Shown here: positions 1 through 11,745 of the stretch, piece after piece
How positions within the stretch are numbered: position 1 is the stretch's first letter
Layout: every line of letters starts with the position of its first letter
NCBI GenBank assembly: GCA_051453625.1
Contig: JBOZIK010000001.1
Span: 161,732,768-161,796,767 of the forward strand
DNA: 64,000 bases
From: Welwitschia mirabilis
Lineage: Eukaryota > Gnetophyta > Gnetopsida > Welwitschiales
Reading direction: 5' to 3'
The notes under the pieces: model-generated
Seen by the model: the letters and a program-made list of their open reading frames with translations, nothing else
Told to the model about the DNA's origin: nothing
The model's database searches: none
Translations under genes and position numbers: made by a program

Positions 1-655
1 CACCAAGATTTAATTACAGAGGATTTCTCAAGAGAGGAAATGAGAGAAGAAGAAAGTCCTATTTATAAGAAGAGAATGTGGGGATATGAAGAGACATGAG
101 GACATGAAGAGATGCCATCATGGAAATAAGGTGGTGAAGGTGGTAATGATTCCATAACCTCTAATCATTGCCTTGCCTAGACACTGAGTGCATAATATTT
201 CATCATAACAAATAATAATGCTTATAATTCTAGTACATGTAATTATTAAAATAAAGAATTAAAATAAACCACTTAGCAAATAACCACATAAAAATATTTT
301 TCATGAAAATCAAAATAAAATAGTTACACAAAGAAAATGATATTAATACAGCCGCTAAATTATCCAGTAATGTAACCACTAATTTAGCCATTATTTTAGT
401 CACTAATTTAGCCACTAATATAACCACTAATTTAGCCACTAATTAAACTACTAATTTAGAAGAAAGAACTTAAAATAATAATTGTAGTAAAAAAAAATTT
501 TCCACAAAGTAATTACATCTCAATAATATTGAACAAATACTATAGTAAATAAATTAGCTTGATGAACTTCATAATAATAAAGTTATTTTTAATTTAGTTT
601 TTGCTTAAGTAATTAGGCTAAAACTTTAGACCTTGAAAATGTAGATGTGATATTT
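1..655 (-). repeat. Repeat family E, copy 1 (truncated by window edge)
   Basis: This stretch matches 15165-16250 almost throughout, including shared phrases such as gaggacatgaagagatg and cataatatttcatcataac, so both are copies of one dispersed element. On the minus strand a TATA-like ATAAATAG lies near 60-70 and the minisatellite lies upstream of it. That arrangement would suit the promoter part of an LTR, but no TG...CA ends, primer site or coding region were found, so the class is unknown. Similarity fades near 655. Confidence 0.7.
364..460. repeat. CCACTAATTTA minisatellite in E copy 1
   Basis: Degenerate tandem array with a 24-base period made of two 12-base halves, roughly ccactaatttag and ccactaatgtaa. 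Because 24 is a multiple of three, the minus strand reads as an apparent protein of repeated Leu-Val-Ala-Lys units. This is a by-product of the repeat, not a gene. A longer array of the same unit is in E copy 2. Confidence 0.85.
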
Positions 656-2368
656 CTTAATCCTTTAAAAAGAGTTTCATCCTTGGAACTTAAATAAGAA
701 AGATTATGTTTTCCACTATAACACATTCATATTTCCAAGTATTTATTTCCAAGTAGTTTCTAGTTTTGTCTATCCTAATCATTGATACTAGAATGAAAAC
801 TCTAGAATAACTAAAAGGGTTAGTTATTTTTTAAAAAATTTTGTTTAAAATGCAAGTAAATATTAAAATTCAAAAGTAAAATAAACTCAAAATATTGTTT
901 AGATCTATTATGTGTATCATAAGTAAAATGAGCTAAATGTTATGACTGTGAAATATAATAGAAAGAAATTCTAATCATAAAACTATAACACCATAATAAA
1001 AATCAAGTTTATCTTATAGGGAAAAAAAGATAAGTTCATTGTTAATTTAGATGTATTTAATCTAAATACAGAAATTTTATTCTTAAAATATAATTTTACT
1101 AAATTCCTTTATTCAAAGTACTAAGAAAAGTATATGTTGTTAGTTAACTGAGTGATGCTGAACTTCAATCATAGATTATATGCTTTCCATTGAGAGAAAG
1201 GATAGAAATTTTGCTTTATTTATAGAATCAAGCTTTGGTAAATTTACAACTACATCACATAGGCCAAAGTAGGTTTAGATATAGTATCCAAGGTTAACCA
1301 CCCTCATACAGGTCTAAATTTAACTAGGGATACTCTTTGATTTAACTAAAAAAAGGGATTATCATTGCATAATTCCAATGTTAATTCTAGCTCACAATAG
1401 AAGTATTATATTAGAGTGACAAAGAATCCTTAAAGAATTTAAAAACTTCAAGGGACAAAAGGGCACATAGATAACTAGTGATAAAGAAATTAGAGGCCTC
1501 AAAATAGGAAACAATTCTTATGCTTGAAAACCATTTCTAGTTCAAAAGATAGTGGAATTTCAAGGAAGGAATCTAAAATTCTAAAAAGGGGTTTCAAATC
1601 TAAGTGTTATGTGTTCATAACTTTTTTCAGCATGCTAATGAGTAATAGAAGGATGTCTATATCTTAAAAAAATAAGGTTGCACTAAAACTAAAGAAAAAC
1701 AAAAAACAACGAGTTTGCAAGCAAGAAGAGATTGAGCGTCGTAGCTCCATTTTTCCAAAAATTCTCAGAGCTCCATGCATGAATCCATTCTATAATAGCA
1801 CTTCATGTAGGTGAATCTTACTCTAGGATCATATGAAATATATTTATATCCTCATTCATGAGGTTCTTATGCATCTAATCACCACTCAAAGAATCTTAAT
1901 AAATAACATTAGGGATTGACATTTTGTCAAAGCGTTGATACACATTCTCCTTGAAGATTGCATAGGTTCCAAGTATCTTATTATTTTATCCTATAATTAA
2001 GGTTGCCCTTGAACTTTTGATTTGATGGATATCTCAGATATCTCCATAGGAGGAAACAAAATTCTAGCTTTGAAAGTGAATTTATGAGTAGTGTCCCATT
2101 CTCTTAATGAAAGTTCTGAATATGTAACACCTAGGACCTTCAAATATTTATCTTTGTTGGTTTTTATAAAACTCTTAATAGTAAAAAAAAATAAAAAAAT
2201 CATAAAAGTCTAGCATGAAATAGTCTCATATGCTAGAGTAATGCAAATTAATTGTTGTTTAGTTTGCATTACAAAGATACCTCATAGTAATGCAAGTTAA
2301 TTATTATTTTATTTACATTAAGAAGGTTGATCCTTAAAACCAACACCACTCATAATGCATGTATGTAT
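656..2368. other. Gene-free AT-rich stretch
   Basis: No coding similarity, tRNA or LTR boundary was recognised on either strand. A short minus-strand ORF at 1997-2203 has no family I know. The only structure seen is the pair of hairpin-like repeats at 2236-2325, listed separately. Confidence 0.5.
2236..2325. repeat. Twin hairpin-like direct repeat
   Basis: Two successive ~45-base units each start with agtaatgcaa and end in a near-complement (gtttgcatta, then atttacatta). The first unit has arms TAATGCAAA/TTTGCATTA around a short AT-rich loop; the second is the same design with several transitions. It could be a small transposon relic or a decayed regulatory stem. No function can be assigned. 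Confidence 0.5.
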
Positions 2369-2911
2369 TGTAAATTGTAGTTTCATAAGATCCTCAAATC
2401 ATACAAGAAAATTATGCCATTCAAACAATAATATAAAGGATCTTAGAATTTTATGATTTTCATAAATATTAATAAATAGTTATTGAGGGAAGATGATTGC
2501 CTACCTCTATCCATTGTGGAAGCTTGATCACAATTCGTAATGTGCCTTTGATTTGCTTAAATACTAAGAAACTTGATTTTTATTCCTTGACAACCTTTCT
2601 ATTCCTTTAGCATAAGTGATGGTAAGGGAGAAGGGAATACTATTTATGTCAAGAATGGAACCTTATTTCACATTAATTGGAGTTATCCCTTTCTACTACT
2701 AACTCTTATCAAGTAGTAGTTACTTTCTGAAACTGCTTTTCATCAAGTAGCAATTACTTTAAAGAAACTGCTTCTCATTAAGTAGTAATTACTTTTAAGA
2801 AATTGCTTCTATTTTATCCAATTATACTTTAACCCTTAATTATTTAATTAATTATTTATTATCCTCTTAGATAAGTCACATGCTCCTTACATAAGACATT
2901 TACTTCTTACA
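2369..2911 (-). repeat. 3' LTR of copia I
   Basis: Plus-strand TGTAAATTG...CTTCTTACA, matching 8193-8734 over its length. Both carry three successive copies of a module resembling catcaagtagcaattacttt (near 2710-2820 and 8530-8630), probably U3 repeats. A TATA-like CATAAATAG on the minus strand lies near 2640. Confidence 0.88.
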
Positions 2912-2922
2912 TTCTCCCATTT
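2912..2922 (-). other. Polypurine tract of copia I
   Basis: Plus strand ttctcccattt, which reads as the purine-rich aaatgggagaa immediately before the 3' LTR on the minus strand. It is the expected primer for plus-strand DNA synthesis. The equivalent in copia II is ttcttccactt at 8735-8745. Confidence 0.7.
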
Positions 2923-3479
2923 AGCTCATGTGATATTACCCTACATTATGGCCTAATAAATAAATAAATTAAACTAACATAATGTGAATTTATATGGCTA
3001 AATCATTCTATACATTGGATACATCATAAATCATAATTAAGAATAGGAACTAATTTAAGTGGCAGTTGTATATCACTTAATCAACATAGTCCCTTCCATG
3101 TGCCACAAATCAGTCTTCTTCTACCAATAAATAAGAAGCATATAATTAGTTTAACACAATGTATTTGTTTAAGATAGAACCTCTTTACATAATTCTAATA
3201 TGAGCATGCATGAAAATTAGAGAAAAGGTAACCAGAAACATATCCATAAATTAGCTCAAAATATGAAATACACTATACATAAAATTTCAAAATTATGTTC
3301 AATAATCCTTATTAATAATAATGCCCATATCTTCAACATGATCAATAAATGTCTTGGGTAGTAAACATTTCATCAAAGGGTCAGTTATCATGAAGTGGAT
3401 GCTAATGTATTCTATTAACACACCTTGTTTCTAAACTTCTTCTTTAATGGTAAAGTACTTCAATTCCATATGCTTAACA

Positions 3480-3830
3480 CCCTTAAAGTACTTGTTATTC
3501 TTAAAAAAAGAAGAGAGCTATGGAATTATCACAATAAAGTTTCAACAGCATGGTAATACTGTCAACTACCCCAAGTTCTAAAATAAAGCATAGCCAGTTA
3601 GCCTAAATTATAGCCTTAAAACATGTCATAAATTTAGCTTCCATAGTGGATGCAGCAAATATTGATTGCTTTGCAATCTTCCATGATATTGCTCCTTTAG
3701 CCAAAATAAATACATAGCCAAGAGTTAATTTTCTTATATCCACACATCCAATAAAATCTGAATCTAAATACCCAATCACCTTAAGGTAATCAGACCTTTT
3801 ATATTTAAGCATGTATTTCTTCATTACCTA
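3480..3830 (-). pseudogene. Copia RNase H domain (copia I)
   Basis: The minus-strand ORF at 3603-3824 carries the classic copia RNase H stretch, with a GYLDSDFIG segment followed by SWKIAKQS and STMEAKF. The acidic residues of DSDF and of MEAKF correspond to catalytic positions. It follows the RT on the same strand. The frame is broken upstream and downstream, so it is non-functional. A second, more decayed copy is at 9340-9660. Confidence 0.88.
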
Positions 3831-3959
3831 TAGGTACCTCAGATCCTTTTTTGCAACTTTTTAGTGATCTAATCTAGGATTACTATGATATCTACCTAGC
3901 ATTTATATTGTAAAGATTATATCTGATCTAGTATAAGTCCCAGCATATATTAAAATCCC

Positions 3960-4793
3960 AACTATAGATGCATACAAAATTGCTTTCATTTGTTTTCATT
4001 TCAAGTCATTCTTAGAACATTGTATGAGACTAAACTTGTCTCCTTTTTGAATTGAAATAGGTAATGCTAAACATATCTCCATTGTAAATATTTCGAGTAC
4101 TTTATTGATATATGCTTTCTGAGATAGGCCTAAAAATACTTGTGATTTATTCTAGAATATCTCAATCTCTATCACATAGCCTACCTCAACCATATCTTTT
4201 ATTTCTAAGTTACTAGAAAAAAACTTCATAGTCTCATGTAAAATACCATGATTATTAGTTGCAAGCAAGATATCATCAACATACAAAATTATAAAAATAA
4301 ACTTACTCCCATTGATCTTTAGATATATATACTGATCAGTAGTGTTTTCCTTAAATCTAAAAGAAATGATAGTATCATTGAATTTTAGATATCATTGATG
4401 GGAAGCCTGTTTAAGTTCATATATTGATTTCTTTAATTTGCACACCATGTGTTCTTTCCCTTCAATTGAGAACCCCATTGGTTGGTTCATATGAACATCC
4501 TCTTCTAAATTACCATTAAGAAAGGTGATTTTTACATCCATCTAGTGCAGTTCTAGGTTATAATGGTCTACTAGTAATATGATAATACTAAAAGAATATT
4601 TCTTAGAAACTAGAGAAAAAATCTCCTTATAGTCAATGCCATCCTTTTTAGTGAAACCCTCTACAACAATTCTAGCCTTATGATGTTTAAGGTTGTTAAG
4701 AGAGTTGCATTTAGTCTTAGAGACCCATTTACAAGCAACTCTCTTACAATCTATTGGTAATTCTACAAGGTCCCATACATTGTTTTGTTCCAT
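3960..4793 (-). pseudogene. Copia reverse transcriptase (copia I)
   Basis: The ORF at 4542-4793 begins MEQNNVWDLVELP and continues with a KWVSKTK stretch and KARIVVEGFTKKDGIDYKE, typical of the fingers region of copia RT. The active-site motif YVDD is intact at 4272-4283 but in a different frame segment, and stops separate the pieces. Copia RT is normally about 240 residues and this region is the right length, so it is decayed in place rather than deleted. Confidence 0.9.
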
Positions 4794-4799
4794 GGATTT

Positions 4800-6313
4800 T
4801 AACTCTTCTTTAATAACATCTAATTACTTGTCAGCATTATTACCATTAATGGCTTGTGGAAATAAAACTAGATCATCCTCATTAATGCTTAAGTCAAGTT
4901 TCAATTCTTGTAGATATACCACATAGTCATTTAAAATAGTAGGCCTCCTTTCTCTTTGAGACATCCTTAATAGTACTTCTTATGGTTCTTCTACAACAGG
5001 TTCATTATGAATTATGGGTTCATTCATCTTTCACTCTTTTTCATTGTTATGCATATCAACAATTAGAGGAATAGTTACTTTAGTGTCAAAAGTGCAAATC
5101 AAAGGAACTTGCACTTTAAATTCTTTAATTTTCACATTTTGTGGAATTTCACTCCCATAGTTTTCACCATTTTTAATGAACCTAGCATTTCTAGTTTCAA
5201 TAATTCTTGTACTATGATTAGGACAATAAAATCTAAGTTTTTTTGATTTTTTTAAATAACCAATGAAAAACCCACTGATTTTTCTTGCATCTAATTTCTT
5301 TTCTTGTGGATTGTAAATCCTTATTTCTACTTGACAACCTCAAACATGTAGGTGTCTTAAGCTAGGTGTCCTACCAAGTCATAGTTTAAAGGTGTCTTTT
5401 GAATTGCTTTAATAGGAATCCTATTCAACAAATACATGGCATTTTTCAAGGCATACATTCACAAAGATATGGGTAAAGATGAATTTCTTAACATACTCCT
5501 AACCATATTTATTAAAGTTCCATTACATCTTTCTGATACCCTGTTTTTTTGTGATGTACCTGACATTATGTATTACACACAAATACCACATTTCTTAATG
5601 AACTTAGAGAATGGACCTAGGTGTTTCCCAGTCTCATCATACCTTCCATAGTACTTACCACCTCTATCAGACTTGATAACCTTCACCTTGCTATCTAGTT
5701 ACCTTTCTATGTCATTCAAGTAGATTTTCAAGGCATCCACTCCTTGAGATTTCTCGTGCAATAAATATACATAGCCATACCATGAGTAGTGATCAATAAG
5801 CTAAGTGCTTCTTGTGGCTCTGTTATTTGTGTGTTTTGTTTTCTTTCCTTTAATACAATCCATACAAATGTTTAAGTTAGTGAAATATAGATCTAGAAGA
5901 ACTCCATTCTTTGTTAATCTTTTTATTCTTTCTTTGGAGATGTGATCCAAATGATTATGCCATAAGTAAGTGGAATGTTCATTTACTAAACTACATTTAG
6001 CACCAACATTATGATGTAGAATTAAGAGAGTTTTAGCATACAAACCATTCAAATTCAATTTATATAAACCATAAAAAAGAATACCAGTACTAATGAGATG
6101 ATTATACTTAAATAAACTAAAACATCTATTACTAAAATTAAAAGAGTATCCAACAACATCAAGTCTAGATAATGAAGTCAAATTCCTAAAAAACCAAGGT
6201 ACATAAAGAGTTTTCAATAAATCTAAATGATGTTTAATGTTAAGGATTAAATGATAACTCTTAATGGCTTTCACTAGAGTTTTCACTCTATTCCCCATGA
6301 ATATGAACTTCAC
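4800..6313 (-). pseudogene. Copia integrase with GAG-pre-integrase domain (copia I)
   Basis: The ORF at 5801-6313 ends in the pre-integrase/zinc region: HNHLDH supplies the paired histidines and CMDCIKGKK the CxxC pair. Continuing down the minus strand to about 5330, in broken frames, are a SDRGGKYYGRYDETGKHLGP stretch (second catalytic Asp) and the region of the catalytic Glu (SERCNGTL). The integrase would insert element cDNA into the genome. Stops and frameshifts interrupt it near 5790 and repeatedly further on. Confidence 0.88.
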
Positions 6314-6375
6314 ATGTGGATTTATGATTTAGATTGAATGGAATTCCTACATTGTTTTAGAAACATGATTGTACA

Positions 6376-6384
6376 TCCAGAATC
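6376..6384 (-). pseudogene. Copia protease active-site triplet (copia I)
   Basis: The minus strand reads LIDSGC around this triplet, the D-S-G signature of a copia aspartic protease. It sits between the gag zinc region (6490-6690) and the integrase, as expected. An in-frame stop lies just upstream of it. Confidence 0.75.
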
Positions 6385-6489
6385 AATTAATCAAGTATTA
6401 TGTGGTACTTTAGTTAATTTTGATTTGAAATATACATAAGCATTAAGCTTATCCTTTTTCTTAAATTAAGCTCTCTGTTTTAGGCATAT

Positions 6490-7260
6490 CTTCTAGAAGT
6501 ATCCATATTTTACACAAAAATGGAATTTATCATTATGTGGTTCTTTGTTTTGGAATTGTTTAGATTCCTCATTAATCTTTAATAACCCCTTTCGTTTATC
6601 ATGTTTCTTTACAATTTTTTTTTTAGCTCCTTGATGTCCTTGTTGACTCACATAATGGATTGGATGACTTCCTTGATTCTTAAGCTTCATTTCCTCCTAA
6701 ATTAATATATTGTATAATTCATGCATATTCCATTTGTCTTTCATGATGTTATAGCTCATTTGAAATGGGTTATACTTAGTTGGTAATGAGTTAAGAATAA
6801 ACTATACAAGGAATTTCTCATCCATAGCCATTCCCAAGGACTTAAGCCTTGCTACAATATTCATCATTCAATGACATGTTCATGCATGGTACATGAACCA
6901 TTAAGCTTCATCATGGTCAAGATACTGATTAATGTCCTAGCAAGAGAGTTATTAGTAGTTTGGGATTGCTCTCCCATAAAATTCATAAATTCTTTAGCAC
7001 TTTCAGTGTTGGGGAGAGCTAACTTAATGTTATCTGCAATGCTTATTCTCATGAACATCACACTAAGTCTATTGGATTTTTTCCAAGTTTTATAATGAGC
7101 TTTCTCTTCACTATTGCTAGAATTAGTAATAGAAGTAGGTTCTCCTACCTGAAGGACAAGATTAAGATCCAATACATCAAGGTAAAATTGGACTTGCTCA
7201 CTCCAATCAGAGAAGTTAAGCCCATTAACAACTGGTATAGACAAAAAATGAGAGTGAAAA
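6490..7260 (-). pseudogene. Copia gag (UBN2-type) with zinc-knuckle remnant (copia I)
   Basis: The ORF at 6864-7331 contains the copia nucleocapsid region: IPVVNGLNFSDWSEQ near its start, then a KTWKKSNRLSVMFMR segment and a SQTTNNSLARTL segment, closing with MHEHVIE. The likely true start lies near 7250; the first 25-30 residues of the open frame look like leader. The second piece (6493-6690) ends in FHFCVKYGYF, the first half of a CCHC knuckle whose later residues follow a stop. Gag packages element RNA into virus-like particles. Frameshifts separate the pieces. Confidence 0.88.
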
Positions 7261-7351
7261 AAGTTATGAATAGGTACTATAATAATAAAATTTACATTAA
7301 TGTTTTGAAACATAAAATACATGCTATACATATAAAGTATTTAAACAATTA

Positions 7352-8178
7352 ATATATAGTAATTCTCTCCTTTGGATGATACATCAATACATAACATTCA
7401 AACACAATGATGCTAATAGCAATAATCAATCATTTGGTAATGAAACATGCACCAATTAAAAATATTTATTACCTTTAGATATTTAAATAAAAAATTTTGC
7501 ATATATATTACCTGTATTCATGTTCATTAATTATAATCATAACTAATAAACCTTTGGAGATTCATAAATGTCTTAGAGTAATAAACTTTAATTTAATCAT
7601 AAATAATCAATTATCATATCATTTATATAGCATCAAGATTTATGATTAATTAATACATAATCATCATAAAATTTGGAATTAATTCAACTTAAGGGTTTAA
7701 CCACTTTGATTATTAACAAAACCAACGTACATTTGTTTCAAATTATATAAGACTAAAAAAATAATAAAAAGTTTTTAGGTCCTAGTGCATAAGCGCTCAC
7801 TTACCAGAAACTAGGTGCTTAGTGCATGCATATGTGGTGCAATTCTAATGCTCAGACATTTAACTTCATAACAACATAATTCTCTTGGCCTAGTGAGCAT
7901 CTAGGTACTTCATTTCAGGTGCCTAGGCGATCATAACATTGAAAATGACATTCATTGTGATTTTCACATAGAAATGAGAAAAAATCCTCTTTCTTAATTA
8001 GAGTTCATTTAAAACTCAAATTTCATCATGTAAACATCATATTTATGGTAACTCATCATTAAAATCTCTTAATTTAGTGGAAGAAAACATCAAAATTCCC
8101 AAAATCCCAAATCTCATTCTTAGAGTTCATACATAAGTGGGAATCAAGAATGGAAAATCATGAATTCCTTAACCTAAT
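7352..8178 (-). other. 5' leader of copia I
   Basis: Non-coding stretch between the primer site and gag. It is AT-rich with no recognised domain and is somewhat longer than a usual copia leader. Packaging signals would lie here, but none can be defined from sequence alone. Confidence 0.5.
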
Positions 8179-8190
8179 GGTCCAATACCA
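8179..8190 (-). other. Primer-binding site, initiator tRNA-Met type (copia I)
   Basis: Plus strand ggtccaatacca, so the element strand reads TGGTATTGGACC. This resembles the common copia primer site TGGTATCAGAGC with four changes. It lies two bases inside the LTR end at 8193. Confidence 0.75.
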
Positions 8191-8192
8191 CA

Positions 8193-8734
8193 TGTAAATT
8201 ATAGTTTCCTAAGATTCTTAAATCATACAAGAAACTTATTCCATTTAAACTATAATGTTAAGGATCTTAGACTTCCATGATTTTCACAAACGTTAATAAA
8301 CAATTATTAAGGAAAGGTGATTGCCTATCTCTATTCATTATGGAAGCTTGATCACAGTACATAATATGCCTTTGATTTGCTTGAATAGTAAGAAACTTGA
8401 TTTTCATTCCTTGATATCTTTTCTATTCCTTCAGCATGAGTGATGATAAGGAAGAAAAAAATGCTCTTTATGTCAAGAATAGAACCTTGTTTCATGTTAA
8501 TTGGAGTTATCCCTTTCTACTACTAACTTTCATCAAGTAGCAATTACTTTCTAAAACTACTTCTCATTAAGTAGCAATACTTTCAAGAAAATGCTTCTCA
8601 TCAAGTAGCAGTTACTTTCAAGAAACTACTTTTCTTTTATCTAATTATTCTTTAGCCCTTTATGGTTTAATTAATTATTTATTAGCCCCTTAGATAAGTC
8701 ACATGCTCCTTACATAAGAAATTTAAGTCTTACA
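8193..8734 (-). repeat. LTR shared by copia I (5') and copia II (3')
   Basis: Plus-strand TGTAAATTATAG...AAGTCTTACA, homologous throughout to 2369-2911. On one side is the copia I primer site, on the other a purine tract and the RNase H end of another copia on the same strand. One LTR therefore terminates both elements, as expected after recombination between tandem or nested copies. Confidence 0.88.
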
Positions 8735-9976
8735 TTCTTCCACTTCGCTCATGTGACATTATCCTATAACATGTCCTAATAAATAAATAAAATAAACCAA
8801 CATAATATGCATTTATATTGCTAAACCATTCTATACATTATATTCATCATAAATCATAATTAATAATAGAAACTAATTTGATTCATGATAGTTGTATATC
8901 ACTTAATGGACATAGTCCCTCCCATGTACTGCAAACTGATCTTCTTCTTAACATGACTAGTAAATAATAAGCACATAACTAGTCAAACATAATGCCTTTA
9001 TTCAAGATAGAACCTATTTACATCATTCTAATACAATCATGCATGCAAATTAGAGAATAGATAATTAGAAACATATCCATAAATGAGCTTAGAATGTCAA
9101 ATACATTATACATAAAATGTTAGAATTATGTTTAACAATCATTATTAACAGTAATGCCCATATTGTTAACATGATCAATAAATGTCTTGGGTAGTAACAC
9201 TTTTGTGAAAGGGTCAGCTATCATGAAGTTTGTGCTAATATGTTCTATTGATACTCTTTATTTCTAAACTTCTTCTTTGATAGCAAAGTACTTCAATTTC
9301 ATATGCTTAGCATCCTTAGAGTAATCATCATTCTTAGAAAGAAGACAACTATAGAATTATTATAATAAATTTTTAGTGGCCTAGCAATACTATCAACTAC
9401 CATAAGTCGTAAAATAAAGTTCCACAACTAATTATCCTAACTTATAGCCTTAAAACATGCCACAAATTCAGCTTCCATAGTGGATGTAGTAACTACTAAC
9501 TGCTTTGCACTTTTTCATGATACTACTCCTCTGGCTAAAAGAAATACATAGCCAAGAGTATATTTTTTGTATTCACAAATCCAACAAAATCTGAATTTGA
9601 ATACCCAATCACCTTAAGGTGATCAGACCTTCTATATGTAAGCATGCATTCCTTAATTACCTATAAGTACCTCAGAACCTTCTTTGTAGCTTTTTCGTGA
9701 TTTAATCTAAGGATTATTTTAGTATTTACCTAGTATTCCAATTGCAAAGCTTATATTTGATCTGTTACAAGTCTGAGCATACATTAAACTCCCAGCAATA
9801 GATGCATACAAAGTTGCTTCCATTCATTTCTATTCCAAATCATTCTTAAGATGTTACATGAGACTAAACTTGTCTTCTTTTTAAATTAAAAGGGGTGATG
9901 CTGAACATCTCTCCATTTTGAATCTTTCTAGTACTTTATTAAGATATGCTTTCTGAGATAGACCTAACATTCCTGA
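8735..9976 (-). pseudogene. Copia II: 3' UTR, RNase H and RT C-terminus, truncated
   Basis: Aligns base by base with 2912-4140 of copia I, including the 3' UTR, the RNase H segment (9340-9660) and the end of RT. Similarity stops abruptly near 9976, inside RT, where unrelated DNA next to the PPR relic begins. No ORF of useful length remains. It is the stump of a second member of the same family on the same strand. Confidence 0.87.
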
Positions 9977-10224
9977 GAATTATGTGCCATATAAAAGTGG
10001 AACTTCAAAGATTTTTCTAAGATAGATGAGATGTAATTGCCATATCTCAAATAGTATTTATGTGATTTTTAGTGTGAACATTTTACCTTAACTAAGGATT
10101 TGAAGGCATCAAAACTAAGTGATTTACATTCTTCTAGCAATAGCAAGTTGAACTTTGAAAAGGTTATAATATAAGTGGTACACGCATATATTGATAGGTA
10201 CATATATTAAAAGTTATCAGTATC
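9977..10224. other. Junction region between copia II and the PPR relic
   Basis: AT-rich sequence without a confident assignment. It may be the badly decayed C-terminal continuation of the PPR gene, since a few minus-strand frames remain partly open, but no repeat signature is convincing. Confidence 0.35.
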
Positions 10225-11745
10225 AATGGAGAATTTTGTAGATCATTTTCTTTGTTGGAGATACAATAGTAGTAATTATTGTATTTCAAGAGACAATACA
10301 TCTTTCATGTAAATGATCAAAAACTTGTGTAGCACACTTTATTTTATCCCTCTTAGAGTACATGTCAATAAGACAACTACTCATAGAGATATTTAAGACA
10401 AATCCACCCTTAATTATTAATGCATGAAAAAAACTTCCATAGTTCAAAGCTCTAAGACTAGCATGAGCTATTATTGCACATGAGATCTGATCTTATGTTA
10501 GTCCTTTCAGTGCTTCTTCTTTAAAACCATTTTGGGTATATATAGACATCTAGGATGTTCACAAAAATGGATTGCAATTTAAATTCCATCAAAAACATTA
10601 CAGGTACTCTCCATTATACTAGATTTTTCATACACGTTAACTAGATAATGGGCAATAAAAACATTATAGTTAATCCTATGTTTAATAACTCAAACATGGA
10701 TTTGAATTTATAAAATAGGATTTTTCAATAGATAATGTGTAGAAAAAGCACTATAAAAGGAGAACATATCTAGCTTTACATAATTATCCAAAAACTACAA
10801 AAACATTTCAAGTGCATTCAAAGGATCACCATTGCCAACATGCCTTATAATCATTGTATTATAACAAATAACACTCTTAAAATCCATCCTCTCAAATACT
10901 CGGTAAGCATTATTAATTGAGTGGCATTTATCATGCATGTTAAGAAGGGTACTATCTACAGAGATCTTAGATTCATAACCTAATTTAAAAGCCAAACAAT
11001 TAATGCACTTACCTGATTTAATCAAACCTAAGCTAGAGTAGACTTTTAAAATACTAGCCAAAGTAAACTTATTATACTTCATATTTGCAAAAATTATTTT
11101 GCAAAATAGCCTTAAACCTCTTCACCAAAAGTAAACTTAATGAATTCTGTAAGATGCAGTTTAGTTTTCTTGATTCACCAAACACCAAAATTGCATTTTT
11201 TTAAATCCTTAAAGCCTTGCATACATATTTACAAGAATACTCTAAAAAAGAATTGGATTGAAGCCCACTTTGAAGAGGTAGTGCATGTAACCCTCTTTCT
11301 AAATTAATATAACTAGAACAAGTTTTAAGTAGGCTTGAAAGAGAAAAACTATTAAGGCCCATTCCTTCTTCTCTTATCCGCCAAAGGATGAGAAGGGATT
11401 TCTTCTAAGTGGCCACATTGAGAGCATGCAGAGATCATTTCACACCAAGAAACAATATCTTTGTGAGACATTTTATCAAAAACTTATCATGCATAGTTAA
11501 AACTTTTACACTTGCTATCCATATTAATTAAATTTGTTGTAGAAAAGGCATTGGAATTAAGGCTAGTTTTGGTAACCAAAGCATGAATCTAGTTGATTAA
11601 CTTAACTATAGTAAATGGAATGAATTGGTTGGGATTGATTCCAAAGTTGAGCATGTTTCGGATACATCTAAATGCTTCTTAAACGTTTCCTTTCTTGATA
11701 TTTTTAGAAATTGTAGAAATCACATCCCATCTGAATGTATAATAC
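10225..11745 (-). pseudogene. Pentatricopeptide-repeat (PPR) protein pseudogene
   Basis: The longest piece (10795-11082) carries PPR hallmarks: LLNMHDKCHSINNAYRVFERM, then a VICYNTMIIRHVGNGDPLNA segment. Broken frames upstream (to ~11745) contain MLNFGINPNQFIPFTIVKL and FDKMSHKDIVSWCEMISACS. Downstream (to ~10225) they contain FKEEALKGLT and SSCLIDMYSKRDKIKCATQV. The alternating repeats resemble the PLS class, whose members bind organelle RNA and guide editing or processing. Stops and frameshifts occur in every part, several at former Trp or Gln codons, so it is dead. No organelle targeting start or C-terminal E/DYW domain was found. It is probably a genuine gene relic stranded among transposons. 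Confidence 0.88.

Larger units (their letters stand above)
2369..8734 (-). mobile_element. Ty1/copia retrotransposon I, nearly full length, decayed
   Basis: Two 542-543 base LTRs with TGTAA...TTACA ends bound an internal region read on the minus strand. The order is gag, protease, integrase, RT, RNase H, which defines Ty1/copia. A primer site next to the right LTR resembles the complement of initiator tRNA-Met, and a purine tract adjoins the left LTR. Every ORF is broken by stops or frameshifts. The right LTR also serves as the 3' LTR of a second copia (8735-9976), so the usual target duplication is not expected. The left flank is tgtat. Confidence 0.9.

Noticed and set aside
1997-2203. 68-residue minus-strand frame
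   Set aside because: Not low complexity, but matches no family I know, has no supporting context, and is short enough to be chance.
5436-5651. Plus-strand frames over the copia integrase (5436-5651, 4693-4926, 6871-7352)
   Set aside because: Antisense shadows of the minus-strand copia polyprotein.
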